Source: Agromyces mangrovi (GTDB taxonomy: Bacteria > Actinomycetota > Actinomycetes > Actinomycetales > Microbacteriaceae). Taken from it: a DNA stretch of 64,000 nucleotides. The translations under genes were made by a program, and so were the position numbers. The notes under the pieces are model-generated. The model saw only the letters and a list, made by a program, of their open reading frames with translations, ran no database searches and had not been told where the DNA came from. Shown one piece after another: positions 52,149 to 60,888 of the stretch. The stretch lies in contig NZ_AP027737.1 of assembly GCF_030296695.1 (NCBI RefSeq), forward strand, positions 496,001 to 560,000, given 5' to 3'. The number at the start of each line of letters is the position of its first letter. Position 1 is the stretch's first letter.

Positions 52149-52700
52149 ATGGCGGAGGACGAGACGGCCCTGATCGTGATCGACGTGCAGCAGGGGTTCG
52201 ACGACCCGCGCTGGGGGCCGCGCAACGCGCCCGGCGCGGAGGCGAACATCGAGCGGCTGCTTCAGGCATGGGCGGATGCCTCGCGGCCGGTCGTGCTCGT
52301 GCGCCACGACTCTCGCGAATCCGGGTCGCCGCTGCGTCCGGGGCAGCCGGGCAACGACCTGCGCCCGTTCGTGGCCGGCGCGGCGCACGAGCTGCTCGTC
52401 ACGAAGCACGTGAACTCGGCCTTCCACGGGGAGCCCGACCTCGAGGGGTGGCTGCGGGCCCGGGGCATCCGGCGCATCGTGCTCTGCGGCGTGCAGACGA
52501 ACCAGTGCGTCGAGACGACCGCGCGCGTGGGCGGCAACCTCGGCTTCGACGTGACCGTCGCGCTCGACGCCACCCACACGTTCGACCTCGAGGGGCCTGA
52601 CGGGCTGCGCCTCACCGCCGACGAACTCGCCACGGCGACCGCCGTGAACCTCGCCGGCGGCGGCTTCGCCCGCATCGCGGCCACGGCCGACCTCGTCTGA
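52149..52700 (+). CDS. Isochorismatase-like cysteine hydrolase
   Basis: This 183-residue protein has the isochorismatase-family triad: Asp12 in LIVIDVQQGFDDP, a lysine in LLVTKHVNSAFHG and the nucleophilic cysteine in IVLCGVQTNQCVETTARVGGNLGF. Substrates of the family include isochorismate, nicotinamide and other amides; which applies here cannot be told. It starts 23 bp after PMT with GGGGGC before the ATG. Confidence 0.9.
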   Translation: MAEDETALIVIDVQQGFDDPRWGPRNAPGAEANIERLLQAWADASRPVVLVRHDSRESGSPLRPGQPGNDLRPFVAGAAHELLVTKHVNSAFHGEPDLEGWLRARGIRRIVLCGVQTNQCVETTARVGGNLGFDVTVALDATHTFDLEGPDGLRLTADELATATAVNLAGGGFARIAATADLV

Positions 52701-52781
52701 GCGCGGCCCGAGCGAGTCTCGCGTTTCGCTCGATTACGCGGGCGTCCGGCGCCGCCCGCGCGCGCCACTACGGTGGAGCGC

Positions 52782-54074
52782 ATGGCAGACCGCGAATACG
52801 GCTTCAAGACGCGTGCGATCCACGCCGGCAACATCCCCGATGCGGTGCACGGCAGCAGGGCGCTGCCGATCCACCAGTCGACGGCGTTCGTCTTCGACGA
52901 CACGGCCGATGCGGCCGCGCGCTTCGCGCTGCAGAAGTACGGCAACATCTACTCGCGCCTCGCGAACCCGACCGTGGCGAGCTTCGAGGAGCGCGTCGCG
53001 AGCCTCGAGGGCGGCCTCGGCGCGGTCGCCACGGCCAGCGGCCTGAGCGCGCAGTACATCACCTTCGCGAGCCTCGCCGGTGCGGGCGACCACATCGTGG
53101 CATCCGCCAACCTCTACGGCGGCTCGATCACCCAGCTCGACGTGACCCTGCGCCGCTTCGGCATCGAGACCACCTTCGTGCAGTCCGCCGACCCGGTCGA
53201 CTACGCCGCCGCGATCACCGAGCAGACCAAGGCGCTGTTCGTCGAGACCGTCGCGAACCCGTCGGGCGAGATCGCCGACCTCGAGGGCCTCGCCGACGTC
53301 GCCCGCGCGCACGGCGTGCCGTTCATCGTCGACTCGACCATCGCGACCCCGTACCTCAACCGCCCGATCGAGTGGGGCGCCGACATCGTCACCCACTCGG
53401 CGACGAAGTTCATCGGCGGCCACGGCACGACCCTCGGCGGCGTGGTCGTCGAGTCGGGCCGGTTCGACTGGCACTCCGAGAAGTTCCCGCTGTTCAACGA
53501 GCCGGTGCCGAGCTACGGCGGACTGCAGTGGAACGGCAACTTCGGCGAGTACGCGTTCCTCACTCGGCTCCGCGCCGAGCAGCTGCGCGACATCGGCCCC
53601 GCGCTCAGCCCGCACAGCGCGTGGCTGCTCGCGCAGGGCGTGGAGACGCTGCCGTACCGCATCCAGGCGCACGTCGACAACGCGCGCGCCGTCGCCGAGT
53701 GGCTCGAGCAGGACGACCGCGTGTCGCAGGTCTGGTGGGCGGGTCTGCCGAACCACCCGCACCACGACCGTGCGCAGAAGTACCTGCCGAAGGGCCCGGG
53801 CTCGGTCTTCAGCTTCGAGGTGAAGGGCGGCCGCGCGGTCGGCCAGAAGCTCATCGAGTCGGTCAACCTCGCCAGCCACCTCGCCAACATCGGCGACGCG
53901 AAGACGCTCATCATCCACCCCGCGTCGACCACGCACGCGCAGCTCACCGAGCAGCAGCTCGTCGACGCCGGCGTGCTCCCGGGCGTGGTGCGGATTAGCG
54001 TGGGCATCGAAGACGTTGAGGACATCATCGACGATCTCGACCAGGCCCTCGCGGCCGCGACCGGAGGCGAATGA
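52782..54074 (+). CDS. metY: O-acetylhomoserine aminocarboxypropyltransferase
   Basis: This 430-residue PLP enzyme of the Cys/Met metabolism family makes homocysteine from O-acetylhomoserine and sulfide. The N-terminal FKTRAIHAGNIPDAVHGSRALPIHQSTAFVFDD, the NIYSRLANPTVASFEERVASLEGG substrate region and the PLP-lysine motif IVTHSATKFIGGHGTTLGGVVVESG are diagnostic, and the roughly 430-residue length separates it from the shorter MetB/MetZ enzymes. GGAG lies 4 bases before the ATG. The next gene overlaps by 4 bases. Confidence 0.93.
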   Translation: MADREYGFKTRAIHAGNIPDAVHGSRALPIHQSTAFVFDDTADAAARFALQKYGNIYSRLANPTVASFEERVASLEGGLGAVATASGLSAQYITFASLAGAGDHIVASANLYGGSITQLDVTLRRFGIETTFVQSADPVDYAAAITEQTKALFVETVANPSGEIADLEGLADVARAHGVPFIVDSTIATPYLNRPIEWGADIVTHSATKFIGGHGTTLGGVVVESGRFDWHSEKFPLFNEPVPSYGGLQWNGNFGEYAFLTRLRAEQLRDIGPALSPHSAWLLAQGVETLPYRIQAHVDNARAVAEWLEQDDRVSQVWWAGLPNHPHHDRAQKYLPKGPGSVFSFEVKGGRAVGQKLIESVNLASHLANIGDAKTLIIHPASTTHAQLTEQQLVDAGVLPGVVRISVGIEDVEDIIDDLDQALAAATGGE

Positions 54075-54688
54075 TGACGGATGCCACGACGGTGGCCGAC
54101 ACCACCGCGGATGCCACGACCGACGCCGACCTCGAGACGGTGCGCCTCGTCAACGGCCTGAGCTGCGAGATGCCGGCGAACTCGCCGCTCGCGCGCCTGC
54201 TGCGCTCGCAGCGCACCTGGGAGGGGCCCGACGCGAAGGAGCGCCTGAGCATCTTGCGCACGGCGAAGTCGATCGCGATCGTCGGCGCCTCCTCGAACCC
54301 GGCGCGTTCGAGCTACTTCGTCGCGACCTACCTGCTGCAGTCGACCGACTACCGCGTGTACTTCGTGAACCCGAACGCGACCGAGATCCTCGGCCAGCCG
54401 GTCTACCCCGACCTGGCGTCGCTGCCCGAGGTGCCCGACATCGTCGACGTGTTCCGTCGCGGCAGCGACATCCCGAGCGTGATCGACGACGTCGTCGCGG
54501 CCGGCGCGAAGACCGTCTGGGTGCAGCTCGGCATCTGGAACGAGGAGGCCGCGTACTACGGCGAGGAGCAGGGGCTCACCGTCGTCATGGACCGCTGCAT
54601 CAAGGTCGAGCACGCCCGCTTCCACGGCGGCCTGCACCTGCTCGGCTTCGACACCGGCCAGATCACGAGCCGCAAGACGCTGCGCTGA
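54071..54688 (+). CDS. CoA-binding domain protein (YccU-like)
   Basis: This 205-residue protein is a Rossmann-fold CoA-binding domain: SIAIVGASSNPARSSYFVATYLLQSTDYRVYFVNPNATEILGQPVYPDLASLPEVPDIVDVFRRGSDIPSV and WVQLGIWNEEAAYYGEEQGLTVVMDRCIKVEHAR, the YccU/CoA_binding_2 pattern. It is translationally coupled to metY, a pairing common in Actinobacteria, which suggests a role in regulating or supplying sulfur or acyl-homoserine metabolism. An acidic, Thr/Asp/Ala-rich 25-residue N-terminus precedes the domain. Confidence 0.9.
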   Translation: MMTDATTVADTTADATTDADLETVRLVNGLSCEMPANSPLARLLRSQRTWEGPDAKERLSILRTAKSIAIVGASSNPARSSYFVATYLLQSTDYRVYFVNPNATEILGQPVYPDLASLPEVPDIVDVFRRGSDIPSVIDDVVAAGAKTVWVQLGIWNEEAAYYGEEQGLTVVMDRCIKVEHARFHGGLHLLGFDTGQITSRKTLR

Positions 54689-54712
54689 CGACCCGTTTGA
54701 GCGAGGGCGGTC

Positions 54713-54730
54713 GGATGCCCCGGGGCATCC
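54713..54730. terminator. Perfect 18-bp palindrome between convergent genes
   Basis: GGATGCCCCGGGGCATCC reads the same on both strands and lies in the 54-bp gap between the CoA-binding gene and the convergent Ca2+ exchanger. It joins two copies of the GGATGCC word head to head, continuing right into GCTCGCCTCGCCC. Bidirectional terminator function is inferred from position. Confidence 0.5.
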
Positions 54731-54742
54731 GCTCGCCTCGCC

Positions 54743-55744
54743 CTAGGTGCGCGCGACCAGCAGGTACGTGAGGTACACGACGTACGCCGCGACGAACGCC
54801 GCTCCCTCGAGCCGGCGGATGCGATTGCCGCTGACGAACACGGGGATGCACGCGAGCGCGGTCGCGACCATCACGGGCAGGTCGACCCGGACGATCTCGG
54901 GCTCGATGCCGATCGGCGCGGGCGAGACGACCACCGTGAGGCCCAGCACGAGCGCCAGGTTGTAGATGCTGCTGCCGAGCAGGTTGCCGATCGCGAGGTC
55001 GCGTGCGCCGCGGATGAGCGCGATGACCGCGGTCGCGAGCTCGGGCGCCGACGTGCCGAGCGCGACGATCGTGAGGCCGATGACCGCCTCGGAGACGCCC
55101 AGCGCGGTCGCGATCTCCACGGCGCCGGCGACGAGCCAGTCGGCGCCGAGCAGGATCACGCCGAGCCCGACGACGACGTACGCGACGTCGCGCACGGCCT
55201 TCCAGCGCGAGACCTGCGGCGGGTGCACGTAGATGATGCTGCCGGTCTCGGTGCGCCGGTGTGCCGCCTCCTCGCGGGCACGGCGAGCGGATGCCGCCTG
55301 GCGGCGCGCCCCGCGCACGATGACGGCCGCGTAGGCGACGCCCACGAGCAGCAGCACGCCGCCGTCGATGCGGCCGTAGACGCCGTCGAGCGCGAGCAGC
55401 AGCGCCAGCACGCTCACGCCCACCATCGTGGGCAGGTCGACGCGCAGCGTGGCATCCGTCACCTTCACCGGCCGCACGAGGGCGACGAGCCCGAGGATCA
55501 GCAGGATGTTCAGGATGTTCGTGCCGGCGATGTTGCCGACGACGAGCGCGCCGCTGCCCTGCAGGGCAGCGTCGATGCCGATCGCGAGCTCGGGCACGCT
55601 CGTGCCGAACGCGACCACCGTGACGCCGACCACCATGGGCGAGACGCCGAGGCGCTCGGCGAGCCGCGAACCGCCGCGCACGAGCAGCTCGGCGCCGACG
55701 ACGAGGGCGACGAGTCCGGCGAGGAACGCGATGACGGGCGGCAT
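54743..55744 (-). CDS. Calcium/sodium antiporter (CaCA family, YrbG-like)
   Basis: This 333-residue protein has 10-11 membrane helices in two inverted halves, each with the alpha-repeat motif: VVGVTVVAFGTSVPELAIG in the first and VIGLTIVALGTSAPELATA in the second, holding the ion-binding glutamates. A cytoplasmic loop (about residues 145-180, ARRQAASARRAREEAAHRR) joins the halves. It should exchange Ca2+ for Na+ or H+. I chose the ATG giving MPPVIAFLAG. It is convergent with the CoA-binding gene and divergent from the liv operon. Confidence 0.92.
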   Translation of the reverse strand: MPPVIAFLAGLVALVVGAELLVRGGSRLAERLGVSPMVVGVTVVAFGTSVPELAIGIDAALQGSGALVVGNIAGTNILNILLILGLVALVRPVKVTDATLRVDLPTMVGVSVLALLLALDGVYGRIDGGVLLLVGVAYAAVIVRGARRQAASARRAREEAAHRRTETGSIIYVHPPQVSRWKAVRDVAYVVVGLGVILLGADWLVAGAVEIATALGVSEAVIGLTIVALGTSAPELATAVIALIRGARDLAIGNLLGSSIYNLALVLGLTVVVSPAPIGIEPEIVRVDLPVMVATALACIPVFVSGNRIRRLEGAAFVAAYVVYLTYLLVART

Positions 55745-55909
55745 GCGCGTCAGCGTCCCGGGACGGCGGGGTCGCGACGCGTCGGCATGCGCCCAGCTTA
55801 GGCACCCTCCCCCGACCATTCGCGGTGGCAGCGGTCGTACCGGTGTGATTCGCCGCTCACTTGATGGCGCCGGAAACGATACGATCCGGCACCTGTCTGT
55901 ACGATCGTG

Positions 55910-55927
55910 TGTGAATTGTGATTCACA
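55910..55927. promoter_or_regulatory. Operator-like palindrome upstream of the liv operon
   Basis: TGTGAAT-TGTG-ATTCACA is a 7-bp inverted repeat with a 4-base spacer, 72 bases before the substrate-binding-protein start. A shorter nested TGTGATTCACA overlaps it. It is AT-rich relative to its surroundings and is a likely repressor site for the branched-chain amino acid transporter; the regulator is unknown. The rest of the 255-bp divergent gap shows nothing else I can support except AAGGAGG before the ATG. Confidence 0.5.
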
Positions 55928-55999
55928 ACAGTCGTGACATCCGCCCCTCCGAGTGTCATACTCGACCGCGCACCACGGTCTCATTCAAGGAGGAATCAC

Positions 56000-57280
56000 A
56001 TGGCCGTCACCAGTTCCGCACTCCGCCGACCGGCGCTCCTCGGCCTGGGGGCCGGGCTCGCGGTCACCGCCCTCGTGCTCTCCGGCTGCGCCGGTCGCGA
56101 GTCGTCCGGGGGCGACGACACCCCCGACGCGGCCGCCTGCGACCCCGGCTTCACCGAGACCGAGGTGCGCATCGGCGTCAGCGTCCCGATGTCCGGCCCC
56201 GCCGCCGCCTACGGTCCCATCGGCGCCGCAATCGAGGCGTACTTCGACGACGTCAACGAGGCCGGTGGCCTCGAGTTCTCCGACGGCGTCACCCGCGAGG
56301 TCGTCGTCACCGTGATGGACGACGGCTACGACCCCGCGAAGACCGCGGTCAACGTGCGCCAGCTCGTCGAGCAGGACGAGGTGTTCGCGCTCGCGGGCGT
56401 GCTCGGCACCGGCGCCGCCATCGCGACCAGCGAGTACGTGACCGAGGAGGGCGTGCCCTACCTCTACGCCGGCACCGGCAGCGACGCGATCCTCGCTCTC
56501 AGCGCGGAGTCGCCGTACACGACGGGCTTCATGCCGCAGTACGACTTCGAGGTGCAGACGCTCTCCGAGTACATCCTCGCGACCGACCCGGATGCGACCG
56601 TGGCGATCCTGTACCAGAACGACGAGTTCGGCGAGTCGATCCGTGCGAACTTCGAGGCGCGCTTCGAGGGCACCGGCGTCGAGATCGTGGCCGAGGAGTC
56701 GTACGAGGTGGCATCCGGCACCGTCGACAGCCAGGTCACGAACCTCGCCGACTCGGGCGCCGACTGGTTCCTCGACTGGGCCGTCGGCACCTTCGCGACG
56801 CAGTCGCTGAAGAAGAAGGCCGAGCTCGGCTGGGACGCGACGACCGTGCTCAACGCTCCCGCGGCGGACGCCACGTTCTTCCTCATCCCAGCGGGCGAGG
56901 GCGCCTCCGACGGCGTCGTGTCCATCGCGTACGCGAAGGACATCACCGACGCGTCGCTCGCGGGCGACCCCGGCTGGGACGCGTACGCCGCGTTCGCCGA
57001 GGCCCACAGCGACGCGTTCGACCCGCGGTCGGTGCCGGCCGCGGCGGGCTACTCGACGGCGCAGCTGCTCGAGATCTCGCTGGCGAACATGGACGGCTGC
57101 ACGCGCGACGCGCTGCTCGAGTCGGCGACCTCGTTCGACGGCGAGACCATCGACCTGCTGCCGAACGACGTCACCATCTCGACGACGCCGGAGTACCCCT
57201 ACGTGTTCTCGGAGCTGAAGGTGCAGATCTTCAACGGCGCCACCTGGGAGCTGCAGGACGAGGTCTACACCCTGCAGTAG
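56000..57280 (+). CDS. Branched-chain amino acid ABC transporter substrate-binding lipoprotein
   Basis: This 426-residue LivJ-type periplasmic-binding-fold protein has a lipoprotein signal (hydrophobic stretch to LVLSGC, lipidated Cys near residue 30), then an acidic Gly/Asp linker and the Peripla_BP_6 domain starting VRIGVSVPMSGPAAAYGPIG with the usual TDVNEAGGLEF segment. It captures leucine/isoleucine/valine, amides or related ligands outside the membrane. AAGGAGG lies 6 bases before the ATG. It is the first gene of a five-gene liv operon. Confidence 0.9.
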   Translation: MAVTSSALRRPALLGLGAGLAVTALVLSGCAGRESSGGDDTPDAAACDPGFTETEVRIGVSVPMSGPAAAYGPIGAAIEAYFDDVNEAGGLEFSDGVTREVVVTVMDDGYDPAKTAVNVRQLVEQDEVFALAGVLGTGAAIATSEYVTEEGVPYLYAGTGSDAILALSAESPYTTGFMPQYDFEVQTLSEYILATDPDATVAILYQNDEFGESIRANFEARFEGTGVEIVAEESYEVASGTVDSQVTNLADSGADWFLDWAVGTFATQSLKKKAELGWDATTVLNAPAADATFFLIPAGEGASDGVVSIAYAKDITDASLAGDPGWDAYAAFAEAHSDAFDPRSVPAAAGYSTAQLLEISLANMDGCTRDALLESATSFDGETIDLLPNDVTISTTPEYPYVFSELKVQIFNGATWELQDEVYTLQ

Positions 57281-57396
57281 CCAGCCCCGGTCGGGGCGGG
57301 CTCCGGCCCTCCCCGACCGCACCCGAGGAGCACCATGCGCATCATCCGACTCGACACCGGCCCCGACTCCCCCTGGTCATCCGCCCCCTGCTCGAG

Positions 57397-58146
57397 GTGG
57401 ACGACATCCACCTCTCCTTCGGCGGCGTCCGCGCGCTCGACGGCCCCGGCCTCACGGTCGCGCCCGGCGAGATCGTCGGGCTCATCGGCCCGAACGGCGC
57501 CGGCAAGACCAGCCTGTTCAACTGCATCAGCGGGCTGTACGCCCCCGATTCCGGCAGCATCCGCTTCGCCGGCGAGGAGCTGATCGGCATGCCGCGGCAC
57601 CGCATCGCGCGGCTCGGCATCGGCCGCACGTTCCAGAACCTCGGGCTCATCCCGCGGCTGCCCGTGCTGCACAACGTGCTCGCCGGCACCTACCGCACCA
57701 CGCGCGGCGGGTTCTGGGCCACGGCGCTCGCGCTGCCGCACGTCGCTCGCGACGAGGAGCAGGCGACGCGCGACGCGCTGAAGCTGCTGCACTCGCTCGA
57801 CCTCGTCGACGTGGCGCTCGAGCCCGTCGGCACCCTGCCGTTCGGCACCCAGAAGCGGGTCGAGCTCGCCCGCGCGCTGGTCGGCGAGCCGCGACTGCTG
57901 CTCGTCGACGAGCCCGCGAACGGCCTCGTGCATTCCGAGGTGATGGAGCTCGCCGACACGATCCGCCGGCTCGCCGGCGAGCGGAACATGGCGGTGCTCG
58001 TCGTCGAGCACCACATGGGACTCGTGCGGTCGATCTGCGACCGCGTCGTGGTGCTCGACTTCGGTCGGCTCCTCGCCGAGGGCAAGCCGCGCGAGGTCGC
58101 GAGCGATCCCCGTGTGGTCGAGGCGTACCTGGGGACGGCCGCATGA
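57397..58146 (+). CDS. livG: LivG-type ATPase; N-terminus probably frameshifted
   Basis: From GTG 57397 the frame encodes 249 residues of a LivG ATPase: Walker A GPNGAGKTS, LGIGRTFQNLGL, signature region LPFGTQKRVELARA, Walker B LLLVDEPANGL and the H-loop VVEHHMGLVRSI. No good ribosome site precedes this GTG. A strong start (GAGGAG, 4 bases, ATG 57335) lies 62 bases upstream in another frame; adding one C to either C5 run (57369-57373 or 57384-57388) would join them to give MRIIRLDTGPDS...LLEVDDIHL. A 1-base deletion or an undercalled homopolymer is therefore likely. The stop overlaps livF (ATGA). Confidence 0.82.
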   Translation: MDDIHLSFGGVRALDGPGLTVAPGEIVGLIGPNGAGKTSLFNCISGLYAPDSGSIRFAGEELIGMPRHRIARLGIGRTFQNLGLIPRLPVLHNVLAGTYRTTRGGFWATALALPHVARDEEQATRDALKLLHSLDLVDVALEPVGTLPFGTQKRVELARALVGEPRLLLVDEPANGLVHSEVMELADTIRRLAGERNMAVLVVEHHMGLVRSICDRVVVLDFGRLLAEGKPREVASDPRVVEAYLGTAA

Positions 58147-58850
58147 GCCTCCTCGACGCGCGCGGCCTCACCGCCGGGTACGGACAGGTCACCGTGCTGC
58201 ACGACGTGTCGTTCCGCATCGAGCCCGGTGAGATCGTCGTGGTGCTGGGCTCGAACGGGGCGGGCAAGACCACGCTGCTGCGCGCGCTCTCGGGGCTCAT
58301 CCCCGCTCGCGGCGGGCTGTCCGTCGACGACGTGTCGGTCATCGGCACCGGTACCCACCGCCTCGCCGCGCTCGGCATGGCCCACGTGCCCCAGGGCCGC
58401 GGCACCTTCGGCGACCTGACGGTCGAGGAGAACCTCCTCGTCGGCGCGGCCACCCGGCCCCGGCGCGAGGCGCGCACCGACCTCGACCGCTGGTACACGC
58501 GCTTCCCCCGCCTCGGCGAGCGCCGGCACCGCCCGGCCGCCGGGCTCAGCGGCGGCGAGCAGCAGATGCTCGCGATCGCGCGCGGCTTCATGTCGCGCCC
58601 CCGACTCGTGCTGCTCGACGAGCCCTCGCTCGGCCTGGCACCCGCCATCACGACCGACCTGTTCGGCACCCTGGCCGACCTGCACGACGAGTCGGGCGCG
58701 GCCATGCTCATCGTCGAGCAGAACGCCGAGCTCGCGCTCCGCATCGGCGAGCGCGCCCTGCTGCTCGAGCACGGCCGCATCGTGCAGCGCGGCACGGCCG
58801 ACGAGTTCCGATCCAGCGACGACATCCGTCGCGCGTACCTGGGGGTGTGA
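58143..58850 (+). CDS. livF: LivF-type branched-chain amino acid ABC ATPase
   Basis: This 235-residue ATPase is the second nucleotide-binding subunit. Walker A GSNGAGKTT (about 37-45), LGMAHVPQGRGTFGDLTVEENL, signature LSGGEQQMLAIARG, Walker B LVLLDEPSLGLAP and VEQNAELAL are all present. The ATG overlaps the livG stop, and the stop is 3 bases before livH. Confidence 0.93.
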   Translation: MSLLDARGLTAGYGQVTVLHDVSFRIEPGEIVVVLGSNGAGKTTLLRALSGLIPARGGLSVDDVSVIGTGTHRLAALGMAHVPQGRGTFGDLTVEENLLVGAATRPRREARTDLDRWYTRFPRLGERRHRPAAGLSGGEQQMLAIARGFMSRPRLVLLDEPSLGLAPAITTDLFGTLADLHDESGAAMLIVEQNAELALRIGERALLLEHGRIVQRGTADEFRSSDDIRRAYLGV

Positions 58851-58853
58851 CCC

Positions 58854-59738
58854 GTGGACCTCCTGCTCCAGCAACTCGTCGACGGCGTCGCGGCCGGCGC
58901 GATCTACGGCGCCCTCGCGCTCGCGCTCGTGCTCGTCTACCGCGCGTCGCACACCATCAACTTCGCCCAGGGAGAGATGGCGCTGCTCGGCGCCTACCTC
59001 TCCTGGCAGTTCTTCGCGTTCGGCCTGCCGCTGCTCGCCGCCCTCGCGGTGTCGGTGCTCGCGTGCGGGGTGCTCGGCATGGGCATCGAACGGGTGCTGA
59101 TCCGCCCGCTCGCGAAGCGCAACCAGCACCTCCCGATGATCATCACGACGCTCGGCCTCATGATCGCGCTGAACGCGGTGATCGCGTGGGTGTGGGGACA
59201 CCAGACCCGCGAGGTGCCGCCCGTGCTCGGTCAGGGGGCCGTCGAGGTCGCGGGCGCCGCACTCTCCCGGCAGGACCTCGTGATCATCGCCACGGTGCTG
59301 GGCGGCGCGATCGCACTGGCCGCGTTCTTCCGCTTCACCCGCACGGGCCTGTTCATGCGCGCCACGGTCGGCGACCCCGAGTCGGCCCGGCTCTCGGGCG
59401 TGCGCACCGGTCGCATGCTCTCGGTCGGCTGGGGCCTCGCGGGCTGCATCGGCGCGATCGCCGGCACGCTCATCGCCCCCGAGCTGTTCCTGCAGCCGGG
59501 CATGATGGCGCCGGTGCTCATCTACGCCTTCGCGGCCGCGACGCTCGGCGGCCTCGACTCGCCGCTCGGCGCGATCGTGGGCGGCATCATCGTCGGTCTG
59601 GCCGAGAACATCGCCGGTACCTACGTGCCGTGGATCGGCAGCGAGTTCAAGCAGGGCCTGGCGCTCGCGATCATCCTCGTCGTGCTGCTCCTGCGGCCCG
59701 CGGGGCTGTTCGGCTCCCGGAAGGTGGTACGCGTATGA
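58854..59738 (+). CDS. livH: LivH-type branched-chain amino acid ABC permease
   Basis: This 294-residue permease with about eight membrane helices starts at GTG (VDLLLQQLVDGVAAGAIYGALALALVLVYRASHTINFAQGEMALLGAY), the family signature. It contains the ATPase-contact segment RFTRTGLFMRATVGDPESARLSG. The stop overlaps livM (ATGA). It forms the membrane channel with LivM. Confidence 0.93.
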   Translation: MDLLLQQLVDGVAAGAIYGALALALVLVYRASHTINFAQGEMALLGAYLSWQFFAFGLPLLAALAVSVLACGVLGMGIERVLIRPLAKRNQHLPMIITTLGLMIALNAVIAWVWGHQTREVPPVLGQGAVEVAGAALSRQDLVIIATVLGGAIALAAFFRFTRTGLFMRATVGDPESARLSGVRTGRMLSVGWGLAGCIGAIAGTLIAPELFLQPGMMAPVLIYAFAAATLGGLDSPLGAIVGGIIVGLAENIAGTYVPWIGSEFKQGLALAIILVVLLLRPAGLFGSRKVVRV

Positions 59739-60823
59739 CGACGCAGCTCGACGAGCAGACCGAGCGGGCGGATGCCCCTGAGCCGGCCGCTCCCGCTCGT
59801 GCCCCGCGCATCACCCCGGTGGAGTGGCTGCGCACGCCCCGCCCGCCGCTCGCGCTCTCGAAGCCGGTCTCCCTGGCGCTCGGCGCCGCGGGGGTCGTCG
59901 CGCTGGCGATCGTGCCGTTCGTGAACCCGAGCTGGGTGAACCTGCACGTCGCGCTCGTGCTGATCTTCGCGATCGTCGCGATGGGGCTCAACCTGCTCGT
60001 CGGCATGGGCGGGCAGGTGTCGCTCGGCCACGCGGCGTTCTTCGCGGTGGGCGCGTACACGACGGCCGTCGTCGGCGCGGCGGGCGTGCCCGCGGTCGCG
60101 ACGTTGCCGCTCGCGGGCGCCGTCGCGTTCGCGATCGGCTGGCTGTTCGGCATCCCCGCTCTGCGATTGCAGGGCCTCCAGCTCGGCCTCGTCACGCTCG
60201 CCCTCGCCCTCGTGACGCCGCCGGCGATCCGCCAGCTCGACGAGATCACGCGCGGCAGTCGCGGCATCGGCATCGACGGCGACGCGCCCGCGTGGATCCC
60301 GCTCGACCAGGACCAGTGGGTGCTACTGCTCGCGCTCGTGGTCTTCGTGCTGGCCTGGATCGCGACGGCGCGGTTCGCGCGCGGGCGCCTGGGGCGCTCG
60401 TTCGTCGCGATCCGTGACGCGGAACTCGTCGCCGAGACCCTCGGCGTCGCGGTGCAGCGCACGAAGGTGCGGCTGTTCGCGACCTCGGCCGCGTACGCGG
60501 GCGTCGGCGGCGGCCTCTACGCGATGCTGCTCGAGTTCATCGGCCCGGAGAACTTCGGCCTCACGCTCTCGATCTCGTTCATCACCATGATCGTGGTCGG
60601 CGGCATCGCGACCGTGCCGGGCGCGGTGCTCGGCGCGGCGTTCGTGCAGGCGGTGCCGGCGATCGCGGGCGAGATCGACCCGGCCGCGGCGGGCTTCACG
60701 TACGGCGTGGTGCTGCTGCTGTTCGTGTTCTTCGTGCCGTTCGGCCTGATCGGCGTGATCCGCGGGGCGCTGCGGCCGCTCGTCGACCGGGTGCCGTGGC
60801 TGCGGCCGCGCCGGCTGCGCTGA
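59735..60823 (+). CDS. livM: LivM-type branched-chain amino acid ABC permease
   Basis: This 362-residue permease has an acidic N-terminal extension of about 40 residues ([19 protein letters not shown] region) before the first helix, then the LivM core with AMGLNLLVGMGGQVSLGHAAFFAVGAYT and the cytoplasmic GRLGRSFVAIRDAELVAETLGV loop. It is the last gene of the operon; the extension includes the GGATGCC word. The 65-bp gap to the sulfurtransferase gene shows no clear terminator. Confidence 0.92.
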   Translation: MTTQLDEQTERADAPEPAAPARAPRITPVEWLRTPRPPLALSKPVSLALGAAGVVALAIVPFVNPSWVNLHVALVLIFAIVAMGLNLLVGMGGQVSLGHAAFFAVGAYTTAVVGAAGVPAVATLPLAGAVAFAIGWLFGIPALRLQGLQLGLVTLALALVTPPAIRQLDEITRGSRGIGIDGDAPAWIPLDQDQWVLLLALVVFVLAWIATARFARGRLGRSFVAIRDAELVAETLGVAVQRTKVRLFATSAAYAGVGGGLYAMLLEFIGPENFGLTLSISFITMIVVGGIATVPGAVLGAAFVQAVPAIAGEIDPAAAGFTYGVVLLLFVFFVPFGLIGVIRGALRPLVDRVPWLRPRRLR

Positions 60824-60888
60824 GCGGAATGTGACGGCACGTGTCGGCGGCCCTCGTGCCCGGCGCGCACCCGGCATAGCGTGACCAC

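Noticed and set aside
55910..55927. Canonical CRP/GlxR site
   Set aside because: The TGTGA and TCACA half-sites are 8 bases apart instead of 6.
57335..57583. A separate small gene starting at the good ribosome site before livG
   Set aside because: Its product is Ser/Pro/Ala-rich without homology, and it ends inside livG; the site is better explained as the true livG start followed by a frameshift.
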